Below are positions 1 through 10,500 of a DNA stretch of 64,000 nt, in pieces. Under the pieces are notes generated by a model, which was given only the letters and a program-made list of their open reading frames with translations, had not been told where the DNA came from and ran no database searches. Origin of the DNA: Pedobacter sp. W3I1. GTDB taxonomy: Bacteria; Bacteroidota; Bacteroidia; Sphingobacteriales; Sphingobacteriaceae. Made by a program: the position numbers and the translations under genes. Location of the stretch: assembly GCF_030816015.1 (NCBI RefSeq), contig NZ_JAUSXN010000001.1, positions 3,286,001 to 3,350,000 of the forward strand. Direction: 5' to 3'. Every line of letters begins with the position of its first letter. The first letter of the stretch is position 1.

Positions 1-62
1 TATCTACCCTTTTATTGCAGATGCTAAAATAAGTTCAGCAGGACGATCGAGCAGATAAACCT
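1..62. other. Window edge with a decayed palindromic repeat
   Basis: Positions 19-50 resemble the small palindrome at 31698-31730 (gatgctgaaataaattcagc type). The gene to the left is out of view. Confidence 0.4.
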
Positions 63-1529
63 CTAATTATTCTCGAGCAATTTAGCCAGTAACAATTCCA
101 GATTTACAGTTGCAAACGAAGAACTGTAATCAGATAAACCATAAGGAATAATTAATTCGCCGTTACTGATAATCGATCCGCAGGAATATACCACATTGGG
201 CACATAACCTTCACGTTCATCATTGTTAGGAATAATTAACGGTTCTTTTAAATGGCCTATTTCTATACTTGGGTCTTCAAGATCCAATAAACTTACTCCA
301 ATACAGTACCTACGCATTGGCCCCACCCCATGTGTAATTACAATCCATCCTTTTTCTGTTTCTATCGGAGAACCACAATTGCCAATCTGTACCAGCTCCC
401 AATCGTAGCGCGGTTGTTTTAAAAGAACCGGGTTTTCCCAAACATTAACTTTATCAGAAAACATCAGATAATTATTCCAGCCATCTATCCGGCTCATCAT
501 CACATATTTTCCTTTAATTTTTCGTGGGAATAGCGCCAGGTTCTTATTCTGTGCACCATCGCCATAAAGTGGAATCACTTTAAACTCATAAAAATCTTCA
601 GTTTGTACTAATTTTGGAATAATTAAAGAACCATCAAATGCGGTATAAGTGGCGTAGTATAATATTTTACCATCGTCTTTAATAAATTTCACAAAACGTG
701 CGTCTTCAATCCCTTTACGTTCAAATTCTGAAATTGGAAAGATTACACGATCAGAAATGTCAGTATCTTTTGAAAAAGTTATGGTATGGTAAGTGTCTGA
801 TAGCCAAAGTATTTTATCGTACTCGATTAGCCGAGTTGGATTTTCTTTATATAAACTTTTAGAATCTTTAATGATATTACTTAAGCTGGTGTATTCAAAT
901 TTATCATCGAGTTTTAATTCAATTTCTTCTAATACAGAAGGATCTATTTGTGCATAAGCGGCTTTTTTTAGAAATAATTTTTTAACGTAAATGGCATTCT
1001 TTACCACCTCAGCCTCATCAACATAATTTCCAACAGGTAAAACCTGGATATTATTGTCTTTATCAATTAAAGCACGCCGAAAAACAATTGAAGAAATATG
1101 CCCCTCACCTACAGCCCTGAAGCTGATAATTACCCGCTTTTCACCCTCTACTAAATCAGTTTGATCGGGATCATCAACAATACTCGGATTAAAAAAAGCG
1201 GCCGATTCTATGGAGTATTCATGTGTAAAATATGCACCAATCAGCAATCTGGTATATTCATCAATATCTTCGAATTCTGTGCCTAATACCGCGAATTGTT
1301 TTTTTAATTTTTTACAGTGCCGGGTTAAAATCTTGGTAATATTCCGGTGTCTTTTCGAATATTCCTGTAATATGGGCGATATCAGCGAAAACACTTTTTC
1401 ATCTGAAAACTCTAAAACCTTCTTAATTACTTCTAATGCTCTCTCCTCTCCGTTAAAAAAAAAACGTGCAATAACTCTTTTGGTATCCGGGTTAACCTTA
1501 ACAGGTTTACGTTCTATGTATAATCTCAT
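63..1529 (-). CDS. GH130-type glycoside phosphorylase/hydrolase-like protein
   Basis: This 488-residue protein resembles the DUF377/GH130 family, which mostly phosphorolyses beta-mannosides. The C-terminal two thirds carry the five-bladed propeller signatures: GIEDARFVKF at about residues 273-282, where Asp276 sits at the general-acid position of the family EDPR/EDAR motif, then RIDGWNNY, GNCGSPIETEKGW, and a late YVPNVVYSCG segment. The N-terminal 110 residues are extra relative to short GH130 enzymes and are helical and charged. No signal peptide is visible, so it is probably cytoplasmic. The substrate cannot be read from sequence. The gene stands alone; a divergent sensor kinase starts 157 bp upstream. 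The family call is fairly secure and the exact activity is not. Confidence 0.75.
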   Translation of the reverse strand: MRLYIERKPVKVNPDTKRVIARFFFNGEERALEVIKKVLEFSDEKVFSLISPILQEYSKRHRNITKILTRHCKKLKKQFAVLGTEFEDIDEYTRLLIGAYFTHEYSIESAAFFNPSIVDDPDQTDLVEGEKRVIISFRAVGEGHISSIVFRRALIDKDNNIQVLPVGNYVDEAEVVKNAIYVKKLFLKKAAYAQIDPSVLEEIELKLDDKFEYTSLSNIIKDSKSLYKENPTRLIEYDKILWLSDTYHTITFSKDTDISDRVIFPISEFERKGIEDARFVKFIKDDGKILYYATYTAFDGSLIIPKLVQTEDFYEFKVIPLYGDGAQNKNLALFPRKIKGKYVMMSRIDGWNNYLMFSDKVNVWENPVLLKQPRYDWELVQIGNCGSPIETEKGWIVITHGVGPMRRYCIGVSLLDLEDPSIEIGHLKEPLIIPNNDEREGYVPNVVYSCGSIISNGELIIPYGLSDYSSSFATVNLELLLAKLLENN

Positions 1530-1686
1530 TATTTAAGCTGTTTTTGATAGTAATTTAACGCTTTTCGTCTTATGTCCTTTAACTTTAAATTAACGAAATT
1601 TACGACTTAATTGTTTATATATTTACAGTATTTACACATAATTTTTATCTTTAGTTATTCACATTTATATATTTAATTAACCTTAA

Positions 1687-2778
1687 ATGCATTACGAAAA
1701 AGCAGATAACATGATTCCATCAGATGAAACCTTGCGTTTAGGAAAATTAAAATACGATGAAATTTTAAGCACACCTGCAGAAAGTGCTTTTGATCAGATT
1801 GCACAATTGGCAGCTGAAATATTTGATGTTCCGAATGCAGGTATCGGTTTTCAGACAGATGGGAATATGTTTATGAAAGCTCAGGTGGGATCATCGATTG
1901 GGTTACCCCTAAAAAATGATGCATTTGCTTTTTTTGCTTCAACTCCAATCCTCTCGCCTGAGGGTGATGAACTTGGTCTGATTTACGTTGCCGATACTAA
2001 ATTTAAATCAGCCGAAGAGCAGCAGCTAAAAATGTTACAGCGTTTAGCCAATATGGTAATGGAAAAATTAGCGTCTAGAATGGCAATTAGAAGAACTTTA
2101 AGGGCCTACGATGATCGTTTACATGTACTTATTCATGATCTTAAAAACCCGATGACGACCATTTCACTTCAATCTGAATTACTAGGACGCATTCCGGGTA
2201 TTGAGGACAAGGCTTCATTAATTGCTGGTAAGATTAATGCACAATCGAAAAAAATGATTGATAACCTGAATGACATTTTAAGTGCTGCCCGAAAAGAAGC
2301 TAACTCCTTTAAGCCAAAAAAAGATAAAGTAGATTTAAAAGAAATATTAGAACAGGTAAAACTAGGACTCAATTTATCTCTTAAGCGTAAAAACCAAACC
2401 GTTTTAATTGATATTAAGGAGCCTGTTGAAATTTTTGCTGACCCTGATAAACTAGTGATAGTTTTTAGTGAGTTGATTAATAATGCCATTAAGTTTTCAT
2501 CGATAGGAAAAGAGATTTACATCACCAATCAAATGGCTGAGAACGAGGTTACTATTGCGATAAAAGACAATGGCGTGGGCTTAACTGAAGAAGATTTGGG
2601 TAAAGTTTTTATGAAATTCGCTCAGCTGAGTTCGGTAAGTACAAATCAGGAAAATACCTATGGATTAGGGCTGATTACTGCCAATGCACTGGTTGATATC
2701 CATAAAGGGAAGTTATGGGTTGAAAGTGATGGAAAAGATTTGGGTACAACTTTTTATGTAACGTTACCCATTAAATAG
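1687..2778 (+). CDS. GAF-domain sensor histidine kinase
   Basis: This is a soluble 363-residue histidine kinase. A short GAF-like sensor spans about residues 20-130. It is followed by the phosphoacceptor H-box LIHDLKNPMTTIS with His150, and then by the ATPase domain with the N-box ELINNAIKFS, the G1 box DNGVGL and the G2 box YGLGLITA. There are no membrane helices, so the signal is probably intracellular or carried by a partner. No response regulator lies nearby, so the kinase is an orphan here. A second Met at residue 9 is an equally plausible start. The 3' end overlaps the converging metallophosphoesterase gene by 15 bp. Confidence 0.88.
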   Translation: MHYEKADNMIPSDETLRLGKLKYDEILSTPAESAFDQIAQLAAEIFDVPNAGIGFQTDGNMFMKAQVGSSIGLPLKNDAFAFFASTPILSPEGDELGLIYVADTKFKSAEEQQLKMLQRLANMVMEKLASRMAIRRTLRAYDDRLHVLIHDLKNPMTTISLQSELLGRIPGIEDKASLIAGKINAQSKKMIDNLNDILSAARKEANSFKPKKDKVDLKEILEQVKLGLNLSLKRKNQTVLIDIKEPVEIFADPDKLVIVFSELINNAIKFSSIGKEIYITNQMAENEVTIAIKDNGVGLTEEDLGKVFMKFAQLSSVSTNQENTYGLGLITANALVDIHKGKLWVESDGKDLGTTFYVTLPIK

Positions 2779-3867
2779 GTTTAAATCTGATAAATCACTG
2801 AGTTTCATTTCTTCGAGTAAAATCCTCTCTGGTATGGCGTTTCTATGATACGACCATTTTATTAGTCTTATAAAACCGTTATCAATTTCGATACCAGTTA
2901 TATCGCCATCACTAAAACAACAGCATCCACTATTAAAGTAACCAGGCTTGTATTTGCCGAAGCGTGGTGCTTTATCTCCTTCTTTTATCCGTTTATGAAG
3001 TTCTGTGTTTAAAAAAGCAAGCTCACTGGCATTCTTTTCCTTTTTGGCTTTGTTTAATTTTATATAAATCCGCTCCAAATGCGTTAAAGATGCGAAAACG
3101 GGCTGATGCGTGTGCCCGGTAATTAAGGCTATGTTCTTTTTTGTAGTTACCCAATTGTACATCAGTGCATTATGGGCTGTTTTAAGCTGGTTATCGTAGG
3201 CGGGTGTATTGGGGTTAATTTGAAGGTACGACTGTAGTGGTGCCCAGATGGTACTTACAAACCATTTGCTGAACCAGTTTCCATCACTTTGTAAATCGCC
3301 CTGATGTCCGTGGGTTAGGAAAATATCAAGTTTACTTTCTCCCACCGGCATCCTTAATATGGCCCCTTCGTAAATACGGATTTTAGTTCCGTAAATTCTA
3401 TTGAGGTTAAATCCGGCTAAAGGATCATTATCCCAATATAAATCATGGTTACCAAATATCTTAGTGAAATGGTTTTTCGAAATAAAAGCTTTTTCTGCTT
3501 CGAAAGTATCCTTATTGTGTTTAATTACAGTTTCCAGCAAATTCTCCCAAAGTTCCTCGCTATCTCCCAGATTTATATAATGGAAATCTTGTTGGTCGTA
3601 GTATTCGAGTGCTTTTAGGTAATTCTTTTCGGCTAACGTAAAATCATCGGCATAATCGCGGGCACCTTTATGCTGATCTGATAAAATGATAAATTTATCT
3701 GTATCTGCAACTTCAAAAATAAGCCCTCGTTTGCCAGGTGCTGCATTGATGTTTTTGTAAAGTTTATTTAAAGCAGCGTGGATACGTTTACGGTTGGGCC
3801 TTGAACCAAATTTATTCGACATGCGAATGATCCAGGCACTGAGTAAACGTTGTAAGAATTTTCGCAT
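2764..3867 (-). CDS. Calcineurin-like metallophosphoesterase
   Basis: The protein has 367 residues and all the dinuclear-metal motifs of the superfamily: SDQHKG (Asp64, His66), LGDSEELW (Asp102), FGNHDLYW (Asn140, His141), THGHQGD and TGHTHQP. The Q in D-x-H is a common variant. The N-terminus is basic and has no clear signal peptide. The N-terminal 50 residues and the extended C-terminus differ from UDP-2,3-diacylglucosamine hydrolase (LpxH), so the substrate is open. The last 15 bp overlap the stop region of the converging histidine kinase gene, leaving no room for a separate terminator. Confidence 0.8.
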   Translation of the reverse strand: MRKFLQRLLSAWIIRMSNKFGSRPNRKRIHAALNKLYKNINAAPGKRGLIFEVADTDKFIILSDQHKGARDYADDFTLAEKNYLKALEYYDQQDFHYINLGDSEELWENLLETVIKHNKDTFEAEKAFISKNHFTKIFGNHDLYWDNDPLAGFNLNRIYGTKIRIYEGAILRMPVGESKLDIFLTHGHQGDLQSDGNWFSKWFVSTIWAPLQSYLQINPNTPAYDNQLKTAHNALMYNWVTTKKNIALITGHTHQPVFASLTHLERIYIKLNKAKKEKNASELAFLNTELHKRIKEGDKAPRFGKYKPGYFNSGCCCFSDGDITGIEIDNGFIRLIKWSYHRNAIPERILLEEMKLSDLSDLNLFNG

Positions 3868-4027
3868 GTATAAATGAGCCTTAGCTAAGTATTATAGTTT
3901 CTTAAAATAACAAAAAATATCATGAATCGTTTTGTTTCATCGTAACTGTCATTTCTGAGGGATAATTTATTGTATAAAAATTAATATAATGACATGATAT
4001 TTAAGGAGATAAATCTCAATAGATTAT

Positions 4028-4123
4028 CGTCATTGCGAGAAGGCTTTTTCAGCCGACGAAGCAATCTTTATAGCAGGATCACTAGTAGGAAAGATTGCTT
4101 CGTCGTTCCTCCTCGCAATGACG
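4028..4123. repeat. Long palindromic intergenic repeat
   Basis: A nested inverted repeat about 96 bp long. The outer arms are cgtcattgcgag and ctcgcaatgacg, and the inner arms are gacgaagcaatctt and aagattgcttcgtc. It can form a long imperfect hairpin. A related, more decayed unit lies at 4221-4289, and a similar fragment (gaaagattgctttcccga) occurs near 32101. This is a REP-like family between genes and is not a terminator in the strict sense, because no T-run follows. Confidence 0.8.
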
Positions 4124-4220
4124 ACCCCTCTATAGAAATCTGTCAATGGTAGAATTAATTATTTCATAAAAATCATTATAATTAACGTTTTAGCTTTTAG
4201 GTTTCGGAAATATGTCGGAT

Positions 4221-4289
4221 GAAGCAATCTTATAGCAAACAGAAAAGATTGCTTTCCCGAAAATTCGGGATTCCTCCTAGCAATGATGA
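4221..4289. repeat. Second, decayed palindromic repeat
   Basis: The arms gaagcaatctt (4221-4231) and aagattgctttc (4245-4256) are the same core as the repeat at 4028. They are followed by a small cccgaaaattcggg palindrome and the half-arm ctagcaatgatgac. It is a degenerate copy of the same family. Confidence 0.65.
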
Positions 4290-4379
4290 CTGATTTCTAA
4301 ATCTGTCATTCGCTAGGGATTTGTTCATTTTATTCCGAATGGGAAATAAAAGTATTCAATTAAATTTTTTTTACTAAAT

Positions 4380-5591
4380 TTGTTAGTATTGAAAAGATCA
4401 GGAAGCGCAGATTTACCCTTACATTACGGCCATGTACCACCATGGTTGGCGCAGCGTATGGCTACACTTGGTTTAGCGATAACAGAAGCTATACTATTAG
4501 AATACGGTAAAGCAGAAGTAATACGTCGTTTAAGCAGTCCTTTTTGGTTTCAAAGCTTAGGTGCGGTAATGGGTATGGATTGGCATTCTTCAGGAATTAC
4601 CACATCGGTGATGGGGGCTTTGAAGAAATCGATTAATCCGTTATCAAAAGAGTTGGGAATTTACATTTGTGGAGGCAAAGGAAAACACAGCAGAGAAACT
4701 CCAAATGAACTTTTAAAAATTGCTGATCAAACTGGGTTAAATGGAACAGAATTGGTTCGGGCTAGTAAACTTAGTGCAAAGGTAGACAATACTGCCATTC
4801 AAGATGGATTTCAATTATACCTTCATAGTTTTATTTTAAGCAACGAAGGCGATTGGGCAGTGGTGCAACAAGGCATGAGCGATAGCAGCTCAACAGCGCG
4901 AAGATACCACTGGCATTCTGAAAACTTAAAATCTTTTGTCGAAGAACCGCATACGGGTATTTGTGGTATTAATCAAGGCAAGATACTGAACCTAACGGCT
5001 AATGAGGCTGATCAGACAAGGCAGAGCATGATGAGTATTACAGCTGAATCGCCAACGCGGATGCTTAGTGAAATACAAAAGCTGGTATTACCCAATCATC
5101 ATGACGTAAAATCAAAAGATGTAGATTTAAAACGTTTAGGAAGTATTTTGTGGCTGGCACAAGAAAAGCAACCGAGAGATTTTGAGGAATTATTATTGCT
5201 CGAAGGCATGGGCCCAAGAACCTTACAATCAATGGCTTTAGTGAGTGAGGTAATTTATGGTACGCCTTCCCGATTTACTGATCCTGCCCGTTATTCCTTT
5301 GCACATGGCGGCAAAGATGGGCATCCCTTCCCGGTTCCGGTAAATGTTTATGATGAAACGATAAGTGTTTTGCAAAAAGCAATTGAAAAAGCGAAGATTG
5401 GAAATACCGATAAGCAACAAGCAATAAAATCGCTACATCAAATTGCCCGTAATGCAGAAAAAGACTTTGTTCCGAATATGGATTTTGAAAAGGTGATTCA
5501 AAAAGAACGTGCTGAAAGCTGGAAATATGGTGGCAGAACCGTTTTTGGGAAAGAGAAACCACCGAGAGACGAGCAGTTGAAGTTGTTTTAA
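4380..5591 (+). CDS. DUF763 family protein
   Basis: The 403-residue protein matches the DUF763 pattern from its first residues: RSGSADLPLHYGHVPPWL, then FWFQSLGAVMGMDWHSSGIT and GGKGKHSRETP, and later SFAHGGKDGHPFPVPV. The segment LLLEGMGPRTLQSMAL at about residue 275 resembles a helix-hairpin-helix turn, so nucleic-acid binding is a reasonable guess. The biochemical role of the family is not known to me. The start is TTG at 4380 (a second TTG is at 4389). An in-frame stop at 4347 rules out a longer form, and the family N-terminus fits this start. It is a single gene with no operon partners. Confidence 0.8.
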   Translation: MLVLKRSGSADLPLHYGHVPPWLAQRMATLGLAITEAILLEYGKAEVIRRLSSPFWFQSLGAVMGMDWHSSGITTSVMGALKKSINPLSKELGIYICGGKGKHSRETPNELLKIADQTGLNGTELVRASKLSAKVDNTAIQDGFQLYLHSFILSNEGDWAVVQQGMSDSSSTARRYHWHSENLKSFVEEPHTGICGINQGKILNLTANEADQTRQSMMSITAESPTRMLSEIQKLVLPNHHDVKSKDVDLKRLGSILWLAQEKQPRDFEELLLLEGMGPRTLQSMALVSEVIYGTPSRFTDPARYSFAHGGKDGHPFPVPVNVYDETISVLQKAIEKAKIGNTDKQQAIKSLHQIARNAEKDFVPNMDFEKVIQKERAESWKYGGRTVFGKEKPPRDEQLKLF

Positions 5592-6020
5592 GTAGGATTT
5601 GTTTTGCCACGGCAATACGGGACGCTCTAAATCTATTTCCAGATTTGTCATTCTGAGGAGTAATTTATTATATAAAATCATATAGATGACAAGATTTTAA
5701 GGAAGTGAATAGCGTCGGGGGTATCGTCATTTCGACCGTAGTGGAGAAATCTTTGAACTATGTTAAAAGATTTCTCCATTTCTCTTCGCTTCAGTCGAAA
5801 TGACGACCTTTCTTACGAGATTTGTTAACGATAGCATAGTCGAAAGGATCTTCAAAGACCATTTTTTCTCACGACATTAATAAATCTGTGTTCATCCTAT
5901 TTATCCGTGGTTAACCAACTCTGTGTTCTCAGCGTTTCCGTGGCAAAAAAATAATTGTAGTTGGTATAATCTTAACAAATTGTTTGGTGAGCCACCAAAC
6001 ACGGATTTAACGCCATAAAC
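5592..6020. other. Gene-free interval with repeats
   Basis: The interval contains a hairpin repeat at 5725-5805 and the commonly dispersed Bacteroidota string around 5880-5950 (ctgtgttctcagcgtttccg). No coding potential was seen. It lies between the 3' ends of DUF763 and gltD. Confidence 0.6.
5725..5805. repeat. REP-like palindrome, 'cgtcatttcga' family
   Basis: The arms cgtcatttcga and tcgaaatgacg enclose a second inverted pair, ggagaaatct and agatttctcc. The same family occurs in the 433-bp tandem repeats (13.8, 14.3 and 14.7 kb) and around 31.8-32.1 kb. Confidence 0.8.
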
Positions 6021-6050
6021 AAAAAAGGTCGTGGTTTGCACCACGACCCT
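6021..6050 (-). terminator. Rho-independent terminator of gltBD
   Basis: A perfect 8-bp stem, ggtcgtgg and ccacgacc, with a 6-nt loop lies 24 bp beyond the gltD stop. Read on the minus strand it is followed directly by a run of T. This is a classic intrinsic terminator closing the glutamate synthase operon. Confidence 0.88.
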
Positions 6051-6073
6051 AAAAATATAGAATTTAAAACCTA

Positions 6074-7540
6074 CTAAGCGTATGCAACTGCATCTTTCGA
6101 TGCCAGTTTAGTTGTTCCCATTAAGTATTCGTCTACCTTACGGGCAGCTTCTCTACCTTCTGAAATGGCCCAAACTACTAATGATTGTCCGCGGCGAACA
6201 TCACCTGCGGCAAAAATCTTAGCAATATTGGTTTGGTACGTGTGTTCAGATGCTTTTACGTTTCCGCGGTTATCTAACTCCACGCCCAATTTCTCAATTA
6301 AACCTTCTTTTTGAGGATGTAAGAAACCCATTGCTAAAAGTACCAACTCACATGGAAGATCTCTTTCGGTACCAGCCACTTCTTTAAAAGTAACCGGACG
6401 TCCGTTTGCATCAATCTCCCATTCTACATCAACTACTTTTAATGCTTTAAGATTCCCTTTTTCATCAGCAATAAAGTTTTTCGTATTTACCGACCAAGCC
6501 CTTTGTGCACCTTCCTCGTGAGAAGAAGTATTTTTTAGCAACATTGGATAATTTGGCCAAGGCATATGCTCGTTACGGGTCTGTGGCGGCATCGGCATAA
6601 TTTCGAACTGCGTAACTGATTTTGCACCATGACGGTTAGATGTACCGATACAGTCAGATCCGGTATCACCACCACCAATTACGATTACATTTTTACCGGT
6701 AGCCATAATATCTTCTGCTTCAACAGCTCTGCTCGCTACACGTTTATTTTGTTGCTTTAAGAAATCCATTGCAAAATGCACCCCTTTAGCCGAACGGCCA
6801 TCAATTGGTAAATCGCGTGGAATAGTTGAACCACCAGCCAATACAATCGCATTGAAATCGCGCAACAAAGTGCCTATTTCAACATTTTCGCCTACATTGG
6901 CATTACATTTAAAGATGATACCTTCTTCTTTCATTAAATCGATACGGCGGTCCACTACATTTTTCTGTAGTTTAAAATCAGGAATACCATACCTCAATAA
7001 ACCACCTGGAGCATCATCACGTTCGAAAACTGTAACTTCGTGTCCAACTTTATTTAACTGAGCAGCAGCTGCTAAGCCCGCAGGACCTGAACCAATTACA
7101 GCAACTTTTTTACCAGTTCTGATTAATGGTGCTTTTGCTTTGATAAATCCTTTTTCGAAAGCAATTTCGATAATGTGTTTTTCAATTTCCTCGATAGAAA
7201 CCGGCGGGCGGTTAATGCCTAACACACATGCTGATTCGCATGGTGCAGGGCAAATTCTACCCGTAAATTCAGGGAAATTATTGGTGCTTAATAAAATATT
7301 GGCAGCTAGTTCCCATTTAGCCTGATAAACAGCGTCGTTAAATTCTGGTATCACATTACCCAGCGGGCAACCTGATTGACAGAAAGGTACGCCGCAATCC
7401 ATACAACGGGCAGCTTGATTATTTAATTCTTTTGAAGGTAATTCGTTTAAAAATTCCCCATAGTGTTTTACACGTGTTGCAGCCTCTTCTCTGGTGGGCG
7501 CAACTCTATCGTATTCTTGAAATCCTGTTACTTTTCCCAT
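6074..7540 (-). CDS. gltD: Glutamate synthase, small (beta) subunit
   Basis: This is the NADPH-dependent subunit of glutamate synthase. It passes electrons through FAD and iron-sulfur clusters to GltB for glutamine plus 2-oxoglutarate to two glutamate. The 488 residues start with the cysteine-rich cluster domain (CMDCGVPFCQSGCPLGN and CPAPCESACVLG), followed by the FAD fold GSGPAGLAAA, the NADPH site VIGGGDTGSDCIG, and the C-terminal FAD contact AAGDVRRGQSLVVWAI. Length and domain order match the family. It lies 3 bp behind gltB, with a terminator just downstream, so the two form an operon. Confidence 0.97.
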   Translation of the reverse strand: MGKVTGFQEYDRVAPTREEAATRVKHYGEFLNELPSKELNNQAARCMDCGVPFCQSGCPLGNVIPEFNDAVYQAKWELAANILLSTNNFPEFTGRICPAPCESACVLGINRPPVSIEEIEKHIIEIAFEKGFIKAKAPLIRTGKKVAVIGSGPAGLAAAAQLNKVGHEVTVFERDDAPGGLLRYGIPDFKLQKNVVDRRIDLMKEEGIIFKCNANVGENVEIGTLLRDFNAIVLAGGSTIPRDLPIDGRSAKGVHFAMDFLKQQNKRVASRAVEAEDIMATGKNVIVIGGGDTGSDCIGTSNRHGAKSVTQFEIMPMPPQTRNEHMPWPNYPMLLKNTSSHEEGAQRAWSVNTKNFIADEKGNLKALKVVDVEWEIDANGRPVTFKEVAGTERDLPCELVLLAMGFLHPQKEGLIEKLGVELDNRGNVKASEHTYQTNIAKIFAAGDVRRGQSLVVWAISEGREAARKVDEYLMGTTKLASKDAVAYA

Positions 7541-7543
7541 GGC

Positions 7544-10500
7544 CTAGTGTGTTTTTACTTGTTGATTACGTTTGCTTAAAACTGCTTTGTATTCTTTAGG
7601 GAATACTTTTACAAAATGAGCAGATTGAGTTTTCCAGTCGCTTAAGATAAACTCAGCTACTCTGCTATCCGTTAAGCGGATATGCGTTTTAAGTAAGGCT
7701 AAAATACGCTCTTCATCTTCAGCTTGCAGCGGATCTAAATCAACCATTTCTTTGTTGCACTTACGTGCAAAAGTTCCATTGGCATCATAAACCCAGGCTA
7801 CACCACCACTCATACCAGCAGCGAAATTGCTTCCGGTATCACCAAGAATTAACACTTCACCACCTGTCATGTATTCACAACCGTGATCGCCTACTCCTTC
7901 AACAACAGCTGTTGCACCAGAGTTGCGTACTGCGAAACGCTCACCTGCTTTACCACGGGCAAATAACTCACCAGAAGTTGCGCCATAAAGGGCAACGTTA
8001 CCGATAATGATATTTTGCTCAGGGACAAAGGTTGAGTTGGAGAAAGGATAAATAGCCAGTCTAGCGCCTGATAATCCTTTACCCACGTAATCGTTCGCTT
8101 CACCTTCCAGTGATAATGTTACCCCACGGGTATTGAAAGCGCCGAAACTCTGTCCGGCAGAACCTACAAACTTAAAGTTGATCGTATCTGGAGGTAAACC
8201 AGCTCCTAAATGAACTTTCGATATTTCATTCGATAACATGGTACCTAGTGCACGGTCGGTATTTTTCACATTGAAGCTGGCAAAAACCGGTTCGTTATGA
8301 TCAATGGCAGGTTGTGCTGCGGCAATTAACTGATGATCTAAAACATGATCTAAACCATGGTCCTGTCCTTCTGTATTAAATAAAGGCAAACCATTTTCTT
8401 CCGCTTTATATAATACAGCTGATAAATCAAGGTGTTTCAATTTCCAGTCTTCGGCTGGCAATTCGCGTACTTTTAAAATATCAGCCTGGCCTATCATTTC
8501 GTGGATGGTTCTGAAACCTAATTCAGCCATAATCTCACGTAATTCTTCAGCAAGGAAATAAAATAAGTTCACCACATGATCTGCATCACCAGTAAAGAGT
8601 TTTCTTAATTCCGGATCTTGTGTTGCAACACCAACCGGACAAGTATTTAAGTGGCATTTACGCATCATAATACATCCCGAAGTTACCAGGGCTGCTGTAG
8701 CAACACCCCATTCTTCGGCACCTAATAATGCTGCAATAGCGATATCTCTACCAGTTTTAAGCTGTCCATCTGTTTGTAACACGATACGGTTACGCAGTTT
8801 GTTTTTAACCAAAGTTTGGTGTGCTTCTGCTAAACCTAACTCCCATGGTAAACCAGCGTGTTGGATAGATGTTAAAGGAGATGCTCCCGTTCCACCATCA
8901 AAACCAGACACTAAAATTACATCGGCATGTGCTTTGGCAACACCGGCTGCAATAGTACCCACACCAGCTTTAGAAACCAATTTCACATTGATCCTGGCGG
9001 CACGGTTAGCATTTTTTAAATCGAAAATTAACTGTGCTAAATCTTCGATCGAATAAATATCGTGGTGAGGCGGAGGAGAAATTAAACCAACCCCTGGTGT
9101 AGAGTGACGAACTTTTGCAATCCAATCATCTACTTTGTGTCCGGGTAACTGACCACCTTCTCCTGGTTTAGCACCCTGAGCCATTTTAATCTGTAACTCA
9201 TCCGCATTGGTTAAATAATAACTCGTTACACCAAAACGTGCAGAGGCCACTTGTTTAATCGCTGAACGCATGCTATCACCATTTGGCAATTTAGTATAAC
9301 GCATTTCATCTTCACCACCCTCTCCGGTATTGCTCTTTCCACCGATACGGTTCATGGCAATAGCTAAAGTAGAGTGTGCCTCGTGAGAAATTGAACCAAA
9401 CGACATTGCACCAGTAGCAAATCTTTTTAAGATTGCCTCGGTAGGTTCTACCTCATTTAAAGGTACTGATGGGCGGATATAGTTAAATTCGAACAATCCA
9501 CGGATGGTGTAAGCCTGTTGTGTTTGCTCATTCACCAACTTAGAGTATTGTTTGAAAATATTGTAATCGTTTTTACGTGTTGCATTTTGCAACAAGTGAA
9601 TGGTTTGCGGATTAAACAAATGCGCTTCACCTTTACGACGGAATTTATAAGTTCCACCTGCCGGCAGCAAGTTTTCGGTCAGTGTTAGCGGACCAAAACT
9701 GCGGTGATGTTTGATTAAAGTTTCTTTTGCAATTTCATCCAGGCCTAAGCCGCCAATACGTGAAACAGCTCCGGTGAAGTAAGTGTTCACTACTTGTTTG
9801 TTTAAACCTAAAATTTCGAAAATCTGCGCACCCTGGTATGACTGCAAGGTAGAGATTCCCATTTTAGAGAAAATTTTAAGTAAACCGCTATTTACCGCGT
9901 AGATATAATTTTTAGTCAGCTGTTCTGCTGATAAACCCGATTCTTCTTTAAACTCATTAATGGTTTCTAAAGCCAGGTAAGGGTTTATTGCTGTAACGCC
10001 AAAACCTAATAAAGTGGCGAAATGATGTACTTCCCAGATATCACCAGCCTCTATCACAATACCAACAGCACCACGGTATCCTTTGCGGATTAAGTGATGG
10101 TGTACAGCAGAAACGGCCAATAAAGAAGGCATTGCCGCATGCTCAGAGTCAATAGCCCTATCGGTTAATACAATTACCTGGAAACCATCTTCAACCGCAT
10201 CAACGGCATAACGGCACAAACGGTCTAAGGCTTTTGCCATAGCGCCTGGCTTGCCATCAGCTCTGAAATAAGTTTGTAATGTTTTCGCCTGGAAAACACC
10301 TGTATCAATACTTCTTAATTTCTCTAATTCCTGATTGGTTAAGATAGGATGTTTAATGGCGACACAGTGTGCCTGTTTTGGCGTTTCTTCTAACAAGTTG
10401 CCCATGCTCCCCATAAAACTGGCCAAACTCATCACTACTTTCTCCCTGATCGGATCAATTGGCGGGTTGGTTACCTGTGCAAATAACTGCTTAAAATAAG

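Larger units (their letters stand above)
3868..4379. other. Gene-free interval with hairpin repeats
   Basis: No open frame with coding character is visible. The interval holds two members of a dispersed palindromic repeat family (separate entries) and an AT-rich tail leading into the DUF763 gene. Being upstream of the genes on both sides, it should contain both promoters, but no convincing TAnnTTTG box was found. Confidence 0.6.
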
